A stretch of DNA of 64,000 nucleotides. Origin: Isoetes taiwanensis (Eukaryota; Streptophyta; Lycopodiopsida; Isoetales; Isoetaceae). The stretch spans positions 188,001 through 252,000 of the forward strand of contig JAJEKV010000374.1 of assembly GCA_021234155.1 (NCBI GenBank), written 5' to 3'. Made by a program: the position numbers and the translations under genes. The notes under the pieces are model-generated. The model ran no database searches. It worked only from the letters and a program-made list of their open reading frames with translations, and was not told the origin of the DNA. Shown here in pieces: positions 12,806 through 25,001 of the stretch; the first letter of the stretch is position 1; each line of letters begins with the position of its first letter.

Positions 12806-13288
12806 ATGAAACTGATTTCTTGGAATGTTAGGGGTGTTGCCTCTTCCCCGGCTAAAAGAAGCAGACTTTCTATGGCCCTTGCTAGGTTGAATTCAGATTT
12901 TTATTGTCTACAAGAGCACAAGTGTAAGAAAGATGATATGCAAAAAGTTGCTTCAGTTGGAAGGCAATACAATGTCCTTGTAGCTGCAGCAGACTCAGCA
13001 AAGGCAGGGGTTCTCACTGCATGGAAGCATGACATAGCAGTCACATTCACTCAGGTTGACAGGTTTGGCCACTGGATCATTATCAAGTGGTTTGACAATG
13101 GACAAGAATGGGGGCTTGTGAATGTTTATGCTCAAAATAGACCTCGTCAAAGGGGTGCACTTTGGGCTACACTGCGAAACAAAATGGTTAGGTTGGGTGC
13201 TCATGTGGCTTGGCTACTAGTGGGGACTTCAACATGGTTGAACTTGAGGGCTTTGTGTGTGGCGGGGGGAGACTGTTCAAGGTTTTGA
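12806..13288 (+). pseudogene. LINE ORF2, endonuclease domain (N-terminal part)
   Basis: Begins MKLISWNVRGV, the classic N-terminus of the apurinic-type (exonuclease-endonuclease-phosphatase) domain of plant L1 ORF2. CLQEHK follows near residue 33 with the catalytic Glu, and GLVNVYAQN around residue 107 matches the next conserved block. The domain nicks the target DNA to prime reverse transcription. The frame ends at 13288 and the rest of the domain (about 13290-13990) continues with frameshifts and stops. ORF1-like sequence lies just upstream and the reverse transcriptase downstream. Confidence 0.85.
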
Positions 13289-13989
13289 ACGCTTAACAAT
13301 GGCAACGCCTAATGCAAGATCAGAACTTTGCGAAGTGGGACGGGGACCCGGGCTTCACTTGGTGCAATGGCTGGTTGGGCGATGGAAGGGCATATGCAAG
13401 ACATGATAGGGGGTACTATAATGCTTTGGCAGCTGGTTGCATGCCCACTTTCTTTTCATAAAAACGTCTTTGGATAGTTCTATTTAGGATCACAATCCCC
13501 AAAGCTTTTCTTCCGCTCAGGATATTGCACATAGTAGGACTAGAACTTATTTCAAGTTAAATGCCTCTTTCTTGAAGGATGCGGAGTTCGGGCCCGCTGC
13601 GACAAGCTTGGTCGCCTGCATTTTCTAGGCGGAAAGGGATAGCGGTATTGTTGATGCGCTTTGCCGCGGTAAAATCCTTTGCTAAAAGTTTGGGGTCGCG
13701 GAGCACGCGAATACCGCAAATCGAGGATCTTAATGGAACTTTATCAGCAATTAGTGGCATGTAGATCAAGTTTTTCCTTCGGATGGCCAAATGGAGAAGC
13801 AAATTACGGCAAACATTCGACAAATGGAGTCCGGAAAGGTGTTCACCGGGCTCGCATTAAAGCTGGACTGCAATGGTTCAGGAGGGAGATCGTTGTAACG
13901 AAGTTTCTTCTTGAGCATAAGGGGGGCGGAGACAAGCGGCCCGCTTTGGTGTCGCCGAAGTTCCCGATGGTTCTCTTATTTCTGACCCA

Positions 13990-15208
13990 GACGAGCTCAA
14001 GAATTTTGTGCATCATCATTTCTCTGGCTTTCTTCCCTTTCAGCAGGATTTTCAAGAGGCATTGCTTGCAAAGGTTCACCCTATTGTCTCTGAAGAGCAA
14101 ACGGCAAGTCTGGAAGTTGAGATCACTCTCAATGATTTGGCGGATGCTACATCTCTTTTGAAGCAAGGCAACTGCCCTGGAATTGATGGTATTCCTATCG
14201 AGTTTTTTCAGAAGTATTGGCACTAGCTTGGTGAGGATGTCTATAATGCTTTTTTGGATTTCAAGAGACAAAGACGACTGGATAAGCTCCTTAATTCGGG
14301 CTGCATCTCCCTCATCCCCAAGTGTAAGGAGCCTTCTTCAATTTCTGATTGGCGTCCCATTACCTTGTTGTCCTCTGTTTACAAGATCTTTGCTAAAGCT
14401 TATGCTCAAAAGCTTCGTGACATTCTTGCTGATTCTATATCCTCTACACAATCAGGTTTCCTTCCGCGACGGTGTATTTTAAATAATGTAGCGGCAGCCT
14501 ATGAGGGTATTTATTGGGCAAGATTGCAGGCTCATGAGATTGTTTACTTGAAGTTGGATTTTGCAAAAGCCTATGACAGTGTTGATTGGACTTTCTTGGA
14601 AAAGTGTCTCTTGCATCTTGGCTTTGGTGCACACTTCATCATTGATGTAATGAGACTCCACTATTCTGCTCATTCTGCTGTTCTTTTTCAAGGAGAGCCT
14701 TCAGCATTCTTTCCGGTTGGTCGTGGCATTCGTCAAGGTTGCCCATTGGCACCATTGCTCTTCACAATTGTAGCAGAGGTCCTCTCTCAAATTTTCTCAC
14801 TTGCTGCACAAGATAGCATCTTGCATGGACTCCCCATGCATAATGGGTCGCAGGAGATTTGTAATCGTCAGCCGGATGATACTTTTCTTTTCCTAAAGGC
14901 TGATGAGCAAAATCTGCAGAATGCCATTTCACAATTGGATTCCTTTTCCTTAGCATCTGGTATCTTTGTTGGATGGCAGAAGTGTACTGCATTGTGGACG
15001 CAGGATACTCTAGTTCCACTGAGTGTTACTGCATTTCCATGGAAGGTCCTTCCTCATGGCCAAGCGACCAAGCTTCTTGGTATTCCTGTGGGAATTCATA
15101 TTTCAGCTGGAGATGCGTGGGATACTGTTGTTAAGGGCTTGGAAAAACACTTGTTCTGGTGGTCCACAGCTAAATTGTCCATGGCAGGTCGAATTACTGT
15201 AGCCAAAT
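13990..15208 (+). pseudogene. LINE ORF2, reverse transcriptase domain (to the insertion point)
   Basis: The long frame beginning at 14254, with an overlapping piece from 14008, contains the ordered RT blocks: GNCPGIDGIPIEF (about 14166), SDWRPITLL (about 14344), LKLDFAKAYDSVDW (about 14548), GRGIRQGCPLAPLLF (about 14720) and LSMAGRITVAK (ending 15207). The catalytic box, normally Y/F-A-D-D, reads QPDDTFLF at about 14870: the two Asp residues remain but the preceding residues are changed. Translation then runs into foreign sequence, where the CACTA-like insertion begins. RT copies LINE RNA at the nicked target. Confidence 0.9.
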
Positions 15209-15800
15209 CACAACACCAAAATGGCCCCAAAAGTCCACGTGGCCTGTTTATCCGGATTTGCACAAAGAGACAGTGGTTTTTTGGCAGAAATTTCCCACTG
15301 TGGTCTTTTGGCAGAAAACTCCACGCGTAGAAAAAATTGACATAGTTTTTGTGAATTTTTGTCAACGTGTACTTTTTTCCTTCACTGTTGTTTTTTGGCG
15401 GAACCATGCGTTGTTTATTTTCAGAATTAAATGCGTAGGTCTCGATATTACCACACGTGAAAAGCTAAATTACAACATGAAAGTAAGATTGTTTTTAAAA
15501 ATAGTTACATGTTATTTAACAAAGTACCACATGTGTTATTGAAATCTTGCTATTGTTTTTTTATGCTATTAAGTGTTGATTTTTTAAAATAAGGACATGT
15601 AAAAAAGCATTATTATAACATATAGAAAAAATGATGTGTTGTTTCCAATGTACCTTGCACCTATTAACTAATCAAGTAGTGACACGTGGTGTCTTCTTAG
15701 TAATCAAATACTGACACGTGGCATACGTTTTAAAAAAATATTAGCATATACCACAATTTAAAAAGTCAATATAATCATAATATATTTTTCATACAACATG
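15209..15800. repeat. Left subterminal region of the CACTA-like element
   Basis: A+T-rich with repeated ACACGTGG/ACATGTG-type motifs (for example about 15535, 15681, 15714) and two copies of GGTNTTTTGGCAGAAA at 15279-15315. No coding sequence. Confidence 0.5.
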
Positions 15801-16064
15801 TATCATGAATGTTTTGCTGATATTTTTAATTTAAAATAAAAAAGTCTTTGGGAATCGAACCCAAACAAGTCCATAAGGCAATCCAAATACCAACACTAAA
15901 TTAAAACATTGGATATTGAATGATTATGTTCAAAACATTAAAGTAATGGTTAAAATTCAAAACAAATAATTTTATTGTTTAAGGTTCAAAGCACGAAGTG
16001 ATGTGATTCAAAACAACTAAATTTAATGTTTAAGGTTCAACACATTCAAAAATCTGATGTAACA

Positions 16065-16525
16065 TATTGGGCTCTATAGCCATACTTGCATTGCTTTATT
16101 CTTAGCCCCCAAGGGACGACCTGGATATCAGATCTGTGATTACGCGGATCCTTTGCTATTATCCTCAAGCGCAAAAGAGATGAAAAATCTTTAGCAAGAA
16201 AAAGTTGCAAAGATTCAAAATCATATTTGGCTCTATAACCATACTCACATTCTTTATTCTTAACCACCAAGAGGGCGACCCGATATCGTGACATGATTCT
16301 TTGCTATTATCCTCAACCGCAAAAAGAAATGAAAAATCTTTAGTAAGAAAAAGTTGCAAAGATTCAAAATTGATGTAAGATATTTGGCTCTATAAACATA
16401 CTTGCATGCTTTATTCTTAGCCCCAAGGGGCGGCACCCGGATATCGATCTGTTATTCTTTGCTATTATCCTCAAGCGCAAAAAGAGATGAAAAATCTTTA
16501 GTAAGAAAAAAGTTGCGTAAGAGAT
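16065..16525 (+). repeat. Tandem repeat, three copies of about 158 bp
   Basis: Copies start with GCTCTATA-(A/G)-CATACT at about 16070, 16229 and 16386. Each contains TTTGCTATTATCCTCAA followed by GAAAAATCTTTAG and ends AAAAAGTTGC. Spacing is 157-159 bp with moderate divergence. No reading frame is shared. Confidence 0.8.
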
Positions 16526-18100
16526 TTAAAACATTTAAAAACATGTCTTGCCTTTACTCAGGGCATTTGAAATGGCTGCAAGCTTGAAACCTGAGCTTGT
16601 TTCAAGATTCTTTCCATCCATTTCTTCACCAATCCATTCTTTCCATCTATTTCTTCACCAAGCTTAAGACATTTTTTCTCTGCTTTGCATGATTTCCCTT
16701 GAGAATATGGAGGCAGGTTTAAGTTGTCATCTATTCTTGGTAATGCCTTAGAGGCAAAACAGGGGAATAAAGCTTAGGAGGCTGAAGGATCTCGCCGAAC
16801 AAATCTATGCAAAATTTGAAAAGCTTACATGTTTGGAGACGCTTAGGGAGGCCGCAGGATCCGGGTCGTTGTTTGAAGATGCTATGGAGATGGGAGATGG
16901 AGGATCTTACCCTGTTTGGATGATCATACCCTGCTAAGGAGACCAGATGGCGGCTGCTAACTATTCTCAAGGATAATGTTACGATTAGGAGGAGGAGCTT
17001 GAACTTGACCCAATCTAGAGCTTGCGCAACTTAGCCTCGGCACTGATTAGAAGGAAAAATTTGCATTTGCACAAGAGAAACATGCATTTGCTCAAATCAA
17101 GCATGCATTTGCTCCGCATGCATTTCTGGCCCAGTCCTCTGCAGAATGCTATAATAATAAAAAGGAAAGCATGCATTTGCACAAAAAAATCCATCATGGT
17201 CTTAGATGTTACAAGAATTAACCCGTTTGGAGATGCTAGGAAGATCAGAGATGGAGTTTCAGTTGCTAGGAAGATCAGAGATGAAGGCCGCAATACATCT
17301 GGCCGCTGTGGGATTGATTTCCAGCAGCAAGACGAAGCCCACAGATTTTCTTGAAGGCGGCATATTTCCTGCAAGACGAAGGAGGCAAGACGAAGGCGGC
17401 AGATTTCAATTCAGCCAATAGAATTTTAGAACGGAGATCACAATCTTGGCCGTTTATCTGGAATTCATCTCGGCCATTCATCTTTATTTATATTTAATAT
17501 AAATTTTGTGATGTTAAATGTTTAATTGTTGGTTTTTTTTTTATCACTTTGCACCGTTATAAATTTAAGCTATTACAAAGGGATGGTCTTGCTTGTAACA
17601 TTTGTCTTGTTCTGAAAGTATGGTGCCGTTTGCACCTATTTGGTTATGAAATTTGACAAAGATGTCATTAATGAATTTTTAATTGAAACAGTACATTAAT
17701 AAGTAGGGTAGCAATCCTCCTTGCGAGCGAGAAAACTTTTCTCCATTGCATCAGCAATGGTTGGGAACTGCATCCGAGGCACTCAAATTTATGCAACATC
17801 ATAGTAAAAGTATTTTCAACAACTCCAAATGATATACACAAATGAATGCAGCCCACCTCATACAGTTGCATGCTACTCTCAAATTCTCAAGTTTAATCTT
17901 GCCACATTGTTGCGCCTTAGCGTTGGTTCCCGACGAATTCCCAAACATATGATCCGACACTAGCAGAGTCCAAGAATAGCAACCCATGTGGCGGATCGCC
18001 ATCTGCAACACGGCGCCATCTGTTCTTCACAAATCCAAGATGCTCATGTTTCAAACCTAGCATGCCACCTTCGTAATTTACCGGTATTTTCATAACGAAT
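16526..18100. other. Unrecognised filler inside the CACTA-like element
   Basis: Short frames only. A small set of TGCATTTGC(T/A)C repeats lies around 17060-17180, and GCTAGGAAGATCAGAGATG recurs at about 17236 and 17266. No gene is supported. Confidence 0.35.
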
Positions 18101-18830
18101 CCCATGTTAGAGCCTATGTGGCATGTTGGAGCATTTGTTTGAGCCACCATGGCACGTTTGAGCCTAGGTGGCATGTTGCAGCCTAGGTAGCATGTTGGAG
18201 CCTAGGTGGCATGTTAGAGCCTAGGTGGCATGTTTGAGCTACTTTGGCATGTTGGAGCCTAGGTGGCATGTTTGAGCTTAGGTGGCATGTTTGAGCCATC
18301 TTGGCATATTTGAGCCACCTTGGCAAGTTGGAACCTGGGTTATTGGAGTCCCCGTGGCATGTTGGAGCCTAGGTGGCGTGTGGAAACCATCTTGGCATGT
18401 TTGAGCCACCTTCGCATGTTTCTGGCTAGGTTGCATGTTGGAGACTAGGTAGCATGTTTGAGCCTAGGTGGCATGTTGGAGCCTAGGTGGCGTGTTGGAG
18501 CCACCTTGGCATGTTTGAGCCTAGGTGGCATGTTTGAACCATCTTGGGATGTTTGAGCCACCTTGGCATGTTTGAGCCTAGGTGGCATGTTGGAGCCCAC
18601 GAGTCTAGGTGGCGTGTTTGAGCCATCTTGTCATGTTTGAGCCACCTTGGCATGTTAGAGCCTAGGTGGCATGTTGGAACCTAGGTGGCATGTTTGAGAC
18701 ACCTTGGCATGTTGGAGCCTAGGTGGCATGCTTGAGCCACCTTGGCATGTTTGAGCCTAGATGGCATGTTGGAGCCCATATGGCATGTTTGAGCCACCTT
18801 AGCATGTTGGAGCCTAAGTGGCATGTTCAG
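18101..18830 (+). repeat. Minisatellite, about 19-20-bp unit
   Basis: About 35 copies of a unit close to GGCATGTTGGAGCCTAGGT, mixed with a variant GGCATGTTTGAGCCACCTT. The two variants share GGCATGTT and differ in the second half, where CCTAGG and CCACCTT alternate. No long open frame runs through it. Confidence 0.9.
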
Positions 18831-18839
18831 TTGCCCGTC

Positions 18840-21800
18840 CATGGCTAGGGGCCTTCGGGAGAGGACCTTTGGGACGAACTACTTCCGAAAGGTTTTAAGG
18901 GTCCGTCTTCTGGCATCAACACCCTCCCTCTACGTGATGACATTGTGCAAGATCCTAATCGAATCTGACTAGGATATGGCCTCCGAAACATAAACCCTGT
19001 GTGTTGCTAGGTTATTGAAGGATTTACGTTATGGAGGTCGAGTTTTAGTCGGTTGCACTTGGGACATGGTCGAGAAGTTGCAGTTGAAAATGCGAAGCAA
19101 TAGGAACTAACGGATTGGATTTATCCTCCTCCCAGTGTAGTAATTAGAAGTCAAGAGCACCTTTTGCAGTAGCAAAATTGTTTGGGATCATTCGGTATGG
19201 CCAATAGATCCAAACTCTGTTGTTTCAGTTGCTATGGCTCCGCATGCATGTTTAGAAAAGGTGCACCTAGTTATCCAAGAAAACGACCACGTTTTAATCT
19301 GCGAAACGTAAAACCCTACAATAACCTACCAGGCATGTTGGATGTGAGACATAAAGAACTCCAGCCCAAGCAGCCATGTCTGAGCACAGTTTGAATGAGG
19401 GGATATTTATATGCAAGATTGTAATGCTAGGGTAGAATTCGGCAGCATATTTTATGGCAGAAAATGCTTGTTATTCCTGGACTTGGTCTGGATAGGGAGA
19501 TGGATTTCCTAAAGGGTAAAGCCAAGAAAGTGCCTTGATTCTTGTTGGCGACCCCAGGCATGTTGGAGACGGACATCACAAAGGGTTTCCGCAAAGGCTT
19601 TCCTACCAAGCTCCTCGGAGGGCAAATGCCAATGCCTCCCTTCCCGAACCCGTTTCCCTATCCGAATCGTTGAATTCTCCATTCAAGTAACTTGCTTCCG
19701 AAAGCAGGCTCAAAAATTCAAGATCTGTCGGGGAGAACATATCAAACCCATTAAAGTGTCCCGCAAATAACCGTAGAAATCCAAGTGTTTTGTCGCTCGG
19801 CTACAAAGGCTCAGGAATGGAGATTTGACTTCGCCGTATGTCGTCCTAAAACAAATAAATTACCCTAGAGACCAAGTTACATGGTCATTTCTTGCAGCAA
19901 AAGAAACACCTAACCTCTACATGGCGTATTCGCACCCCTCCGCTAAGGCCAATTCACTACTAACGTGTTGGACATGAGCCACTTTGGCGCCGTCCGGGAG
20001 CAGGGTGGTCTTCTCGCCTACCTAAACTTTTGGTCTCCGTGGTAATGTCGATGTTTCGAATCCGCAAGGTGAGCCGATCACAGCCCGGGTGGGAGAGTTG
20101 CCCGTCCGGTGGCCAACGACCTTCCGAGAGAGGACCTTTGGGGACGAACTTCTTTTCCTCGAAGGTTTTAGGGCTTCGCCTTCTCAAGGCCAATGCCCTG
20201 CCCCACTACCTCATGATATTGTGCAAGATCCTAGTCCAATCGACGACCAGGGTATGGCCTCCAAAACGTAAACCCCGTGGGTTGCTAGGTTATTGTAGGG
20301 TTTACGTTATGGAGGTCGAGTTTTATTCATTTGCACTTGAGACATGGTCGAAGCCGCAGTTGAAAACCGAAGCAATAGAAATTGACGAAATGGGGTTTGA
20401 TTTACCGAGGCAGGGCTTTCCTACTACGGTGCTCCCGGGAGGGCAAATGCCAATGCCTCCCTTCCCGGAACCCGGTTTCCCTATCCGACCGTTGAATTCT
20501 CCATTCAAGTAACTTGCTTCGAGCGGGCTCAAAAAAAATCAAGATCTAGACGGGAGAACATATAAAACCGCAAAGTGTCCCGCAATGACCCTCAGAGAAA
20601 ACCCAAGTGTTTTGTCGTTCGGGCAGTACAAAGGCCGAGGAATGGAGATTTGACTTCGCCATGTCACGTCGAAAATAGCTTAAATTACCCTAGAGACCAA
20701 GTTACACCGGCCATTTTTGCAGCAAAAGAAACACTAACCCTCTACATGGCGTATTCGCACCCTTCGCTAAGGCCAATTCACTACGTTTAACGTGTTGGAC
20801 ATGAGCTACTTTGGCGTGTCCGGGAGCGGGGTCTTCTGCCCGCCTAAACTTGGTCTCCGTGGTAATGTCGATGTTTCGAGTCCGCTGGCGTAGTCGGATC
20901 ACGATTCGGTGGGAGAGTTGCCCCGCGGGCCAAGGACCCTCCGAGAGAGGACCTTTGGGTCGAACTTCTTCCGGAAGGTTTAGGGCTCCAGGTCATCCAA
21001 GGCCAACGCCTCCCACTACCTCATGACATTGTGCAAGATCCCTGGTTCAATCCGACGGTGGTATGGCCTCCAAAACGTAAACCCCGTGGGTTGCTAGGTT
21101 ATTGTAGGGTCTACGCTATGGAGGTCGAAGTTTTATTCATTGCACTTGAGACATGGTCGAGAAGCCGCAACCTGAAAACCAGAAGCAATAGAAACCCATT
21201 TTAAAATGGGGTTTGGATTTACCGAGGACTTTCCTTTCCGGTGCTCCTCTCGGGAGGGCAAACGCCAATACCTCCCTTTCTGGAAGATCGGTTTCCCTAT
21301 CCGACCGTTGAATTCTCCATTCACGTAATTTGCTTCGAAGCGGCTCAAAAAATTCAAGATCTCATTAGAGGTAATTTGAGATCTCATTTTGTCCCCATTA
21401 AGGGATGCTTAAAAGCCACGCCAGACTTTTAAAAGCATCCAATAAGAGAAGAGCTCCAATGTATTTTATTCCAAAGATATGTGGTGGCAGTGAATTAATG
21501 CAGTTCTAACTAACTTTTGCAAAAGTCATTTTTCTACTATAACTTTTGATCAAAAACTCCGATTCAACACTATTTGTGGCAATGGATTCGTCACCTCGGG
21601 ATCTTTCTAATGACAACCCATTGTTATATCTTTTGGGATGTAAATATATAAAAAAGAGCAAAAACCATATTTTTAAGGTTAACACATATGGCTTGTATTG
21701 AAATACATCATAACCATATATCACTTGAAAGATCTTTTTTCATTCTCAAGATCTAATGCAACAAATGCCGCAAGATTTTTCATGAGTAGATCAAAAGTTA

Positions 21801-23640
21801 TAGGAAAAAACGACAAGAATGAAGTTGTTAATGCCGCATTAATTGCAGTTTGATGTATAGTACTCATTCTATTGGAGGATTCTTATGGGGACAAAAGGAG
21901 ATCTCAAATTACCTCTAATGGTCCGGGAGAACATATCAAACCGCAAAGTGTCCTGCAGTCGACGGTGTAGAAAACCAAGTGTTTTGTCGTTCGAGCAAAG
22001 TACAAAGGCCCCGGAATGGAGATTTGACTTCGCCATGTCGTCCCAAACGGCGAAATTACCCTAGGGACCAAGTTACATGGTCATTTTTGCAGCAAAAGAA
22101 ACACGAACCCGTACATGGCGTGATTACGACCCTCCGCTAAGGCCAATTCACTACTGACGTGTTGGACATGAGCTACTTTTGGCGCGTCCGGAAAGGGTGG
22201 TCTTCTGCCACGAAACTTGGTCTCCGTGGTAATGTCGATGTTTTGAGTCCCGTTATGCAGTCGGATCCACAGCCGGGGTGGGGAGGGTTGCCCGTAAGCG
22301 GGTCGGGGACCCTCGAGGGAGAGGACCTTTGGGTCGAACTTCTTCTGGAAGGTTCTAGGGCTCGTCATATCCGTCAACGCCCTCCCACCACGCCATGACA
22401 TTGTGCAAGATCCTGGTCCAACCGGGGTATGGCCTCCAAAACATAAACCCCCGCGTTGCTAGGTTATTGTAGGGTTTACGTTATGGAGGTCGAAGTTTCA
22501 TTCATTGCACTTGAGACATGGTCGAGAAGCTGCGTTGAAAACGAAGCAATAAAACCTAATTTAAAATGGGGTTTGGATTTATCCTCCTCCCGGTCGCAAT
22601 TAGAAGTCAAGAACACATTTTGTAGTAGCAATTTTTTGGAATGATTCGGGATCGCCAATAGATCCAAAGTCCGTTATTTCAGTTGCCATGGCTCCGCATG
22701 CATGTTAGAAAAAGGTACACAGGTCCCAAGTGCTGGCCCGACCACGTTTTGGCCTCCATAACGTAAACCCTACAATAACCTGGCAAGGCACGGGGTTTAT
22801 GTTTTGGAGGCCATACCCCAGCCGATTGGACCAGGATCTTGCATAATGTCATGAGGTAGTGGGAGGGCGTTGACACCCAGATGGCGAGCCCTAAAACCTT
22901 CCCGAAGAAGTTCGACCCAAAGGTCCTCTCTCGAGGGTCCCCCGCTGGGACGGGGCAATTGTCCCACCCCGTAATCACCGTGGATCCGACCGCCAAACGG
23001 ACTCAAAACATCGACATTACCTCGGAGACCAAGTTTCGCGGGCGTAAGACCAGCCCCGCCTCCTAAGCGCCAAAGTAGCTCATGTCCAACACGTTCTAGA
23101 GTGAATTGGCCTTTAGCAGAGGGTGCACACCGCCATGTAGAGGGTTCATGTTTCTTTTGCCGCAAAAAATGACCGCGGTAACTTTGTCCCTAGGGTAATT
23201 TCTCACATTTTCCTAATTTTACATGGCTAAGTCAAATCTCCATTCCCGGCCTTTGTACCGCCCGAACGACAAAACACTTGGGTTTCTACACTGGCCGATC
23301 ATAGACACTTTTTGCGTTTTATATGTTCTCCTGACAGATCTTGAATTTTTGAGCCTCGCCAGAAAAGTTACTTGAATGGAGAATTCAACGGCCGGATAGG
23401 GAAACCGGGCCGGAAGGGAGGCATTGGCATTTGCCCTCCCTTGGGAGCAAAGACCGGTAGGAAAGCCTCGCCTCAGAATCCAAACCCCATTTCGTCGGGT
23501 TTTATTGCTTCTGGTTTTCAATCGCAGCCTTAACACCATGTCTCAAGTGCAATCAATAAAACTCGACCTCCATAACGTAAACCCCAATAATAACCTAGCA
23601 ACCCGAGGGGGTTTATTTTTGGAGGCCAAAACGCGGTCGA
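18840..23640. repeat. Array of about 830-bp repeats, direct and inverted copies
   Basis: A unit marked by CGTGTTGGACATGAGC recurs at 19964, 20791 and 22158. Spacing is 827 bp, and 809 bp after removing the MITE at 21363. A partial copy lies at 18840-19960 and inverted copies at about 22730-23640. Each unit contains GGTTGCTAGGTTATTG and AAGTGTTTTGTCG landmarks. The copies share no open frame, so this looks like a non-coding satellite or degenerate element that has duplicated locally. The inverted part would form a long hairpin. Confidence 0.8.
21363..21920. mobile_element. MITE (558 bp) with about 23-bp terminal inverted repeats
   Basis: Starts CATTAGAGGTAATTTGAGAT and ends with the reverse complement of the same sequence. 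The similarity continues inwards through TTTTGTCCCCAT. It interrupts one copy of the 830-bp repeat, whose other copies lack it. The interior is A+T-rich with no coding capacity. No clear target-site duplication, so the superfamily is not assigned. Confidence 0.8.
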
Positions 23641-24146
23641 CTTATGCATAATGCAATATCATCCATAAGCATATTGAGAAATCCTCAAACGAAGTATCTT
23701 AAAAAGGAAGTTACAATGAGAAAGAATTAGATAGTTAGGCATTACCCACTAATCTAAATACTAAGAAAGTTAGTGGATAAAGACCGCAGCAAAAGGTTCT
23801 AAGTTACTGTGAGGGTCAACTTTCCCGATGGGACACGAAAGCAACTAATTTTTCACCATCGTCTAGATAAATCACACTAAGTCTAGACCGAGAAAATAAT
23901 TTCGATAAACAAATTAAGTAGTGCCAAATGGATAGTTAACTGCTTCAAATAGGAATTGTCAATTCTATTGCATCCATACTCGTAGGAAGCTTAGTCAACG
24001 ATTTAAAGGATTCCTATGCGTAAGTATGACAAAGATATTTCGATGCAATTGTTTGGAATTGGGGAGCCGCCAAACTATAACGCCTAGCCACTAGTTTAGG
24101 AGGATTACCATGCAGAGGAGCTTGATACCTTCGCACATGACTCTGA
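23641..24146. other. Sequence between the repeat array and element A
   Basis: A+T-rich, no open frame of note, no recognised motif. Confidence 0.35.
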
Positions 24147-24160
24147 AGCAAGGTTTTTCC
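24147..24160 (+). repeat. Candidate target-site duplication of element A, left
   Basis: AGCAAGGTTTTTCC here and AGCAAGGTTTTCCC at 36657-36670 match at 13 of 14 positions in direct orientation, just outside the inverted termini of element A. Confidence 0.5.
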
Positions 24161-24161
24161 A

Positions 24162-24193
24162 AACAAGGTGACGGATCAAACGCGACTAATGAC
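24162..24193 (+). repeat. Element A terminal inverted repeat, left
   Basis: The first 18 bases match the right terminus exactly on the opposite strand. The following bases (ACGCGACTAATGAC) match with one substitution and one indel. AAGATTCCCTT at 24234 lies inside, as in element B. Confidence 0.8.
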
Positions 24194-25001
24194 TGCAATT
24201 GCACTAATAAAAAGCATCTTTTGTAGATTCCCTAAGATTCCCTTAAATTCGACCACTTTTGGGGGGTCACTTAAAAAATAGACTACAAATTTAGTTAACA
24301 GGTGCTCTTTTTGGCGTCTAATTATTAAAAAATGCCGTTTTTTACTTTCCAGTGCACCATTTTTGGGTGTCCTAAAAAAAAAAAAAAAAACTTGGGGAAG
24401 TTAGCACCGGACAAGAAATCAACAAAAAAGAATAGTTGGAATCTTAGCTAGTACAACTTTTTAAAAGCTAGCAAAAAAGGAAAAATACAGGTTCCGTTAG
24501 TAGTCCTAGAAAAACCTGGGAGACAAGGTGCTATCTTGGCAAGATGTAGCATCCCTGAAGTTAGAAATTTTTTGGTATACCAAAAATAATACAAATCAAT
24601 TAAAAAAGTGTATGAGCTTGAATCTCTTTCACTTAAGATCTAAAAGCTTGCAAAGAAGGCACAATACTGAGTTCATTCACCAAGCCCGGAACAAACTTTT
24701 AAGATAAAATGTCTATGCGCCAAGATAGACAATCCAAGACAAAAAAATTATTTCAAAGCAAATGAAAATAAAAAAAGTACTCCAAAAGGTCTTTTTGTTT
24801 AATATTCAACATCATTACAAAGTTTTTACACAAGCTTTGCACGCGCAAAGCAAGAGTGTATCACAACAAATACCAAAAGTCTTGCTTGCTTTTCAAACAA
24901 CTTACGTAAAAAAAATATTAAAGCCTCTGCGTGCATAGCAGAATGTAACTACAAATTTACACCTTTACAATAGCGACTTCTTGCCGGGGTTAGCGCTACG
25001 C

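Noticed and set aside
13843-14271. Minus-strand frame of 142 codons within the LINE
   Set aside because: Antisense shadow of the reverse transcriptase region.
15850-15910. tRNA-like B box (GGTTCGATTCC on the minus strand)
   Set aside because: The matching A box and a cloverleaf could not be drawn. At most a decayed tRNA-derived fragment.
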